From Thermanaerothrix solaris (GTDB lineage Bacteria; Chloroflexota; Anaerolineae; Anaerolineales; Anaerolineaceae), in NCBI RefSeq assembly GCF_032334255.1, contig NZ_JAUHMF010000001.1, positions 1,426,001 to 1,490,000 on the forward strand: a DNA stretch of 64,000 nt, in the 5' to 3' direction. A program made the position numbers and the translations under genes. The notes under the pieces are model-generated. The model had not been told where the DNA came from and searched no databases. It worked only from the letters and a program-made list of their open reading frames with translations. Shown here piece after piece: positions 61,729-64,000 of this stretch (positions are counted from its first letter, which is position 1; each line of letters opens with the position of its first letter).

Positions 61729-61879
61729 GCCTGCGGGCAACCTTCAGGCGGTTTTACCAATTGATTGGCATGATTTCCTGGAACGGAGGTCATATCGCGC
61801 TGGGCAAGTGGGCATGGTGAACGGTTTATCCTTTTGAGCACGCCCTCGGCTGCAAGTGCGGTATGCAGCCGAGTTTTTT
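61729..61879 (+). ncRNA. Structured leader RNA ending in an intrinsic terminator ahead of rpsU
   Basis: Between promoter and rpsU there is no credible ORF but several pairings: a 5-base stem GCCTG/CAGGC (61729-61733 and 61745-61749), a 9-base stem (61770-61778 with 61785-61793, two G-T pairs, loop TGGAAC), and a textbook terminator with arms CTCGGCTGCA (61845-61854) and TGCAGCCGAG (61864-61873) followed by six T residues (61874-61879). GCGGGCAA at 61733-61740 is also perfectly complementary to TTGCCCGC at 61878-61885, an alternative fold spanning the terminator. It may be an attenuator controlling rpsU-infA or a stand-alone small RNA. Confidence 0.6.
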
Positions 61880-61927
61880 GCCCGCGCGCGAATAGATCAA
61901 ACTTGAACCCGAAAGGAGGTGAGTGCG

Positions 61928-62128
61928 TTGACCATAGTGATCTTGCGGCCTAACGAAAGCCAGGAACAGCTGCTCAAGCGCTTCCGCAAGAAGGTCGTCA
62001 AGAGCGGTGTGCTGAGCACCGTGCGTCGGAAACGTTGGTTCATTTCCAAGAGCGAACTGCGTCGCCTGGAACAGAAGAAGGCCATTCGCCGCATGAAACG
62101 CCGCCAGATGTCACGCGCTTCGGAGTAA
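61928..62128 (+). CDS. rpsU: 30S ribosomal protein S21
   Basis: A 66-residue basic protein of the 30S subunit: TIVILRPNESQEQLLKRFRK, GVLSTVRRKRWFISKSELRR and a Lys/Arg-rich tail match bS21. A TTG at 61928 is the start, eight bases after a full AAGGAGG; the GTG at 61919 overlaps that site. It lies 42 bases before infA with the same orientation, behind the structured leader and terminator at 61729-61879, so expression may depend on terminator read-through. Confidence 0.92.
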   Translation: MTIVILRPNESQEQLLKRFRKKVVKSGVLSTVRRKRWFISKSELRRLEQKKAIRRMKRRQMSRASE

Positions 62129-62170
62129 GCCTTCGCTCATCGGGTTGGTGAAACAGTCTGGAGGTTCTCG

Positions 62171-62422
62171 ATGGCCAAAGAAGAAGAGAAGATTCAGGTG
62201 GAAGGCACGATTGTAGAGGCATTGCCGGGCACGCAATTCCGCGTGCGCCTGGATAATGGGCATGAGATCCTGGCATACCTCTCGGGGCGGATGCGCAAGT
62301 ACTATATCCGTATCCTCCTCGGCGACCGGGTACGGGTGGAAATGTCGCCCTATGATCTCACCCGTGGCCGCATCGTTTATCGCCAAAAGAAGGCCGGCGA
62401 ACCGGCGCTCGAGGAAGAATAA
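62171..62422 (+). CDS. infA: Translation initiation factor IF-1
   Basis: An 83-residue single OB-fold protein that occupies the ribosomal A site during initiation. The core IQVEGTIVEALPGTQFRVRL, YLSGRMRKYYIRILLGDRVR and SPYDLTRGRIVYR is characteristic. The C-terminal GEPALEEE is a short extra tail. GGAGG precedes ATG 62171. In most bacteria infA lies in the ribosomal spc operon; here it follows rpsU. A terminator is at 62461. Confidence 0.96.
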   Translation: MAKEEEKIQVEGTIVEALPGTQFRVRLDNGHEILAYLSGRMRKYYIRILLGDRVRVEMSPYDLTRGRIVYRQKKAGEPALEEE

Positions 62423-62460
62423 ACCCCACCTGGACTTATCCCTAATCTGTAGGTGTCCCT

Positions 62461-62493
62461 AAAAAGGCGGCTTCTTTATCCAGCCGCCTTTTT
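62461..62493 (+). terminator. Intrinsic terminator after infA
   Basis: Stem AAAAAGGCGGCT/AGCCGCCTTTTT (62461-62472 with 62482-62493) with a 9-base loop; T run on the plus strand. Confidence 0.9.
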
Positions 62494-62524
62494 CTTTCCA
62501 ACAAAAAATCGCGCATAAAATGCT

Positions 62525-62551
62525 GAGGGCTGCCAGTTTATGGCAGCCCTC
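62525..62551 (-). terminator. Hairpin after the FAS1 lipoprotein gene
   Basis: Perfect ten-base stem GAGGGCTGCC/GGCAGCCCTC with a 7-base loop, followed on the minus strand by AGCATTTTATG. Probably the terminator of the FAS1 gene that ends at 62609. Confidence 0.7.
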
Positions 62552-62608
62552 TCTTCCCAGCCCACAACTACCACTAAAGAGCACCCATCCACTCGAACCA
62601 GTAAAACG

Positions 62609-63979
62609 TTATCGCGGGGGCAAGAGCACCGTATCAATCACATGGATCACACCGTTCGTCGTCTTTATGTCCGTCAGGATAACCTGGGCGTCGTTGACGT
62701 AGACTTTGCCATCCTGAACTTTGATCGTGACGGGCTTGCCCAACGCGGTATCGGCCTGCTGCAACTTCACCACATCCTCAGCCAACACCCGCCCTGAGAC
62801 AACATGATAGAGCAGGATATCCGTGAGTTGCTTCTTATTGGCCGGTTTGAGCAGGTTATCCAGCGTACCAGCGGGTAACTTTGCAAAGGCTTCATCCGTG
62901 GGGGCAAAGACGGTGAAGGGGCCTTCACCTTTCAAGGTATCCACCAAGCCCGCAGCCTGAACCGCCGCAACCAGGGTATTGAACTGGTTGAAGACCGCAG
63001 CGTCAACAATATCCTTGGGCAGGATCACCGTGTCTATCACATGGATAACACCGTTGCTGGCCTCGATATCCGTGATGATGATCTGCGCCTCATTGATGTA
63101 GACCTTGCCCATATCCACTTTGAAGAACACAGAGGTACCTAATGCGGTATCTGCGATCAGGCCATCTTTGACCTCGGAAGCCATCACCTTGCCAGGCAGG
63201 ACGTGGTAGAGAAGGATATCGGTCAATTGTTGCTTATTCTCCGGCTTGAGCAGGGTTTCTAAGGTCCCTTCAGGCAATTTGGCGAAAGCATCATCGGTTG
63301 GCGCGAACACAGTGAACGGGCCTTCACCCTTCAAGGTGTCCACCAAACCCGCCGCTTGCACCGCAGCGACCAGGGTGGTGAAACGCCCATCAGCCGCGGC
63401 AATATCCACGATGTCCGTCTTGGCTTCAGCGGTCATGCTGGGGGGCAGAATGACGGTGTCAATGACGTGAATCACGCCGTTGCTGGCCTCGATATCGGTG
63501 ATGATCACCTGCGCGTCATTGATGAAAACCTTGTCACCTTCAACTTTGATGGTGATAGGCTCACCGGCTACTGTTTGGGCTTCGCTCAGTTTAACCACGT
63601 CTGACGCCAAGACCTTTCCCGGAACAACATGGTAGGTCAAAATCTTGACCAGTTGATCTTTGTTCTCAGGTTTGAGCAAATTATCCAGGGTTTCTTTCGG
63701 CAGTTTGGCAAAAGCATCATTGGTGGGTGCGAACACCGTAAAAGGCCCCTCGCCCGATAAAGTTTCAACCAAACCCGCAGCCTGTACCGCAGCGACCAGG
63801 GTACTAAACCGGCCATCTGCTACGGCGATATCCACGATAGTTTGGGGTGCCGGGGTTGCGGTTGGGGGAACCGGGGTAGCCGTGGGCATCGGCGGTTGAG
63901 TGGATTCAGGCGTTGCGGCCGGCGCACATGCCGATATTACCAAAACAGCGGCCACTAACAGTAAGAAAATGTGTCTCAT
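62609..63979 (-). CDS. Surface lipoprotein with three FAS1 (fasciclin) domains
   Basis: A 456-residue exported lipoprotein. The signal ends VISAC (Cys18), with a Pro/Thr-rich linker to about residue 45. Three FAS1 domains follow at about 48-180, 189-322 and 325-456, each with the H1-like GEGPFTVFAPT(N/D)(D/E)AFAKLP block and the H2-like YHV(V/L)(P/S)G block, then SNGVIHVIDTVILP or its equivalent. FAS1 domains serve cell adhesion or surface binding. The repeats are very similar to each other, showing recent tandem duplication. AAGGAGAGG precedes ATG 63979. The promoter would lie past the window edge. Confidence 0.93.
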   Translation of the reverse strand: MRHIFLLLVAAVLVISACAPAATPESTQPPMPTATPVPPTATPAPQTIVDIAVADGRFSTLVAAVQAAGLVETLSGEGPFTVFAPTNDAFAKLPKETLDNLLKPENKDQLVKILTYHVVPGKVLASDVVKLSEAQTVAGEPITIKVEGDKVFINDAQVIITDIEASNGVIHVIDTVILPPSMTAEAKTDIVDIAAADGRFTTLVAAVQAAGLVDTLKGEGPFTVFAPTDDAFAKLPEGTLETLLKPENKQQLTDILLYHVLPGKVMASEVKDGLIADTALGTSVFFKVDMGKVYINEAQIIITDIEASNGVIHVIDTVILPKDIVDAAVFNQFNTLVAAVQAAGLVDTLKGEGPFTVFAPTDEAFAKLPAGTLDNLLKPANKKQLTDILLYHVVSGRVLAEDVVKLQQADTALGKPVTIKVQDGKVYVNDAQVILTDIKTTNGVIHVIDTVLLPPR

Positions 63980-64000
63980 CGTGTCCTCTCCTTATAAAAA

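Noticed and set aside
62609..63979. Repeated blocks that could suggest a CRISPR or other DNA repeat array
   Set aside because: Repeat period is about 400 bases and in frame, and it translates into three FAS1 domains.

Overview
The window looks like a bacterial chromosome from the phylum Chloroflexota, most likely class Anaerolineae. This is inferred from gene content, not from a marker tree. Pointers are the many lipoproteins whose lipobox is followed by a Pro/Thr-rich linker, a fused glycyl-tRNA synthetase, a two-gene SufC/SufB-type Fe-S system, a DUF3054 protein, and peptidoglycan genes (PBP, LCP, NlpC/P60, Maf) with no sign of lipopolysaccharide genes. Type II NADH dehydrogenase and a cytochrome P450 suggest some contact with oxygen. 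Gene density is high, ATGA start/stop overlaps are frequent, and no rRNA, tRNA, CRISPR array or insertion sequence was seen.

Layout. 1-1932: two oligopeptide ABC ATPases (the first cut by the window edge). 2195-6377: alpha/beta hydrolase, class A beta-lactamase-like hydrolase, glycosyltransferase with an unusual membrane-anchored tail, DedA-like protein. 6582-11338: DUF3054, ECF sigma factor, anti-sigma-like protein, NUDIX hydrolase, FtsK. 11337-12897: metK behind an S-box (SAM-I) riboswitch with terminator and promoter. 13051-14795: sufC-sufB-like pair. 14873-22031: a minus-strand cluster starting with a SorC-type regulator, then E1alpha, E1beta and E2 of a 2-oxoacid dehydrogenase, galactitol-type PTS IIA, IIB, IIC, and a cupin. 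22148-25263: pstS-pstC-pstA behind a PhoP-like box array; pstB and phoU are absent. 25306-25896: remains of a MntA/HEPN-type toxin-antitoxin pair. 25996-30743: nicotinamidase-like hydrolase, P450, lipoprotein, adenosine-specific kinase family, RNase Z.

30740-37827 is a long minus-strand run: Maf, PBP, RsgA, dipeptide epimerase, NlpC/P60 peptidase and a BioF-like PLP enzyme; the epimerase/peptidase pair suggests muropeptide recycling. 38086-38668: a small ferredoxin and a stand-alone HdrA-N-like protein. 38721-43486: peptide ABC transporter (permease, binding protein, permease) ending in an M20 peptidase, without its ATPases. 43686-45814: xpt-guaA. 45845-48600: a VWA-like/FHA protein and a PP2C phosphatase. 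48597-56840: CitE-like lyase, UvrD helicase, two short uncertain ORFs, NDH-2, MFS, Trm112-like, LCP. 56924-59923: fused GlyRS. 60333-62422: glutamate dehydrogenase, then rpsU-infA, each preceded by a leader containing an intrinsic terminator. 62609-63979: triple FAS1 lipoprotein.

Most of the window is ordinary metabolism and housekeeping. The most unusual items are the structured leader with a terminator in front of rpsU-infA, a similar leader in front of gdhA, the PTS genes embedded in a dehydrogenase operon, the decayed HEPN/MNT module, and the glycosyltransferase fusion. I did not find a convincing wholly new defence or biosynthetic system.
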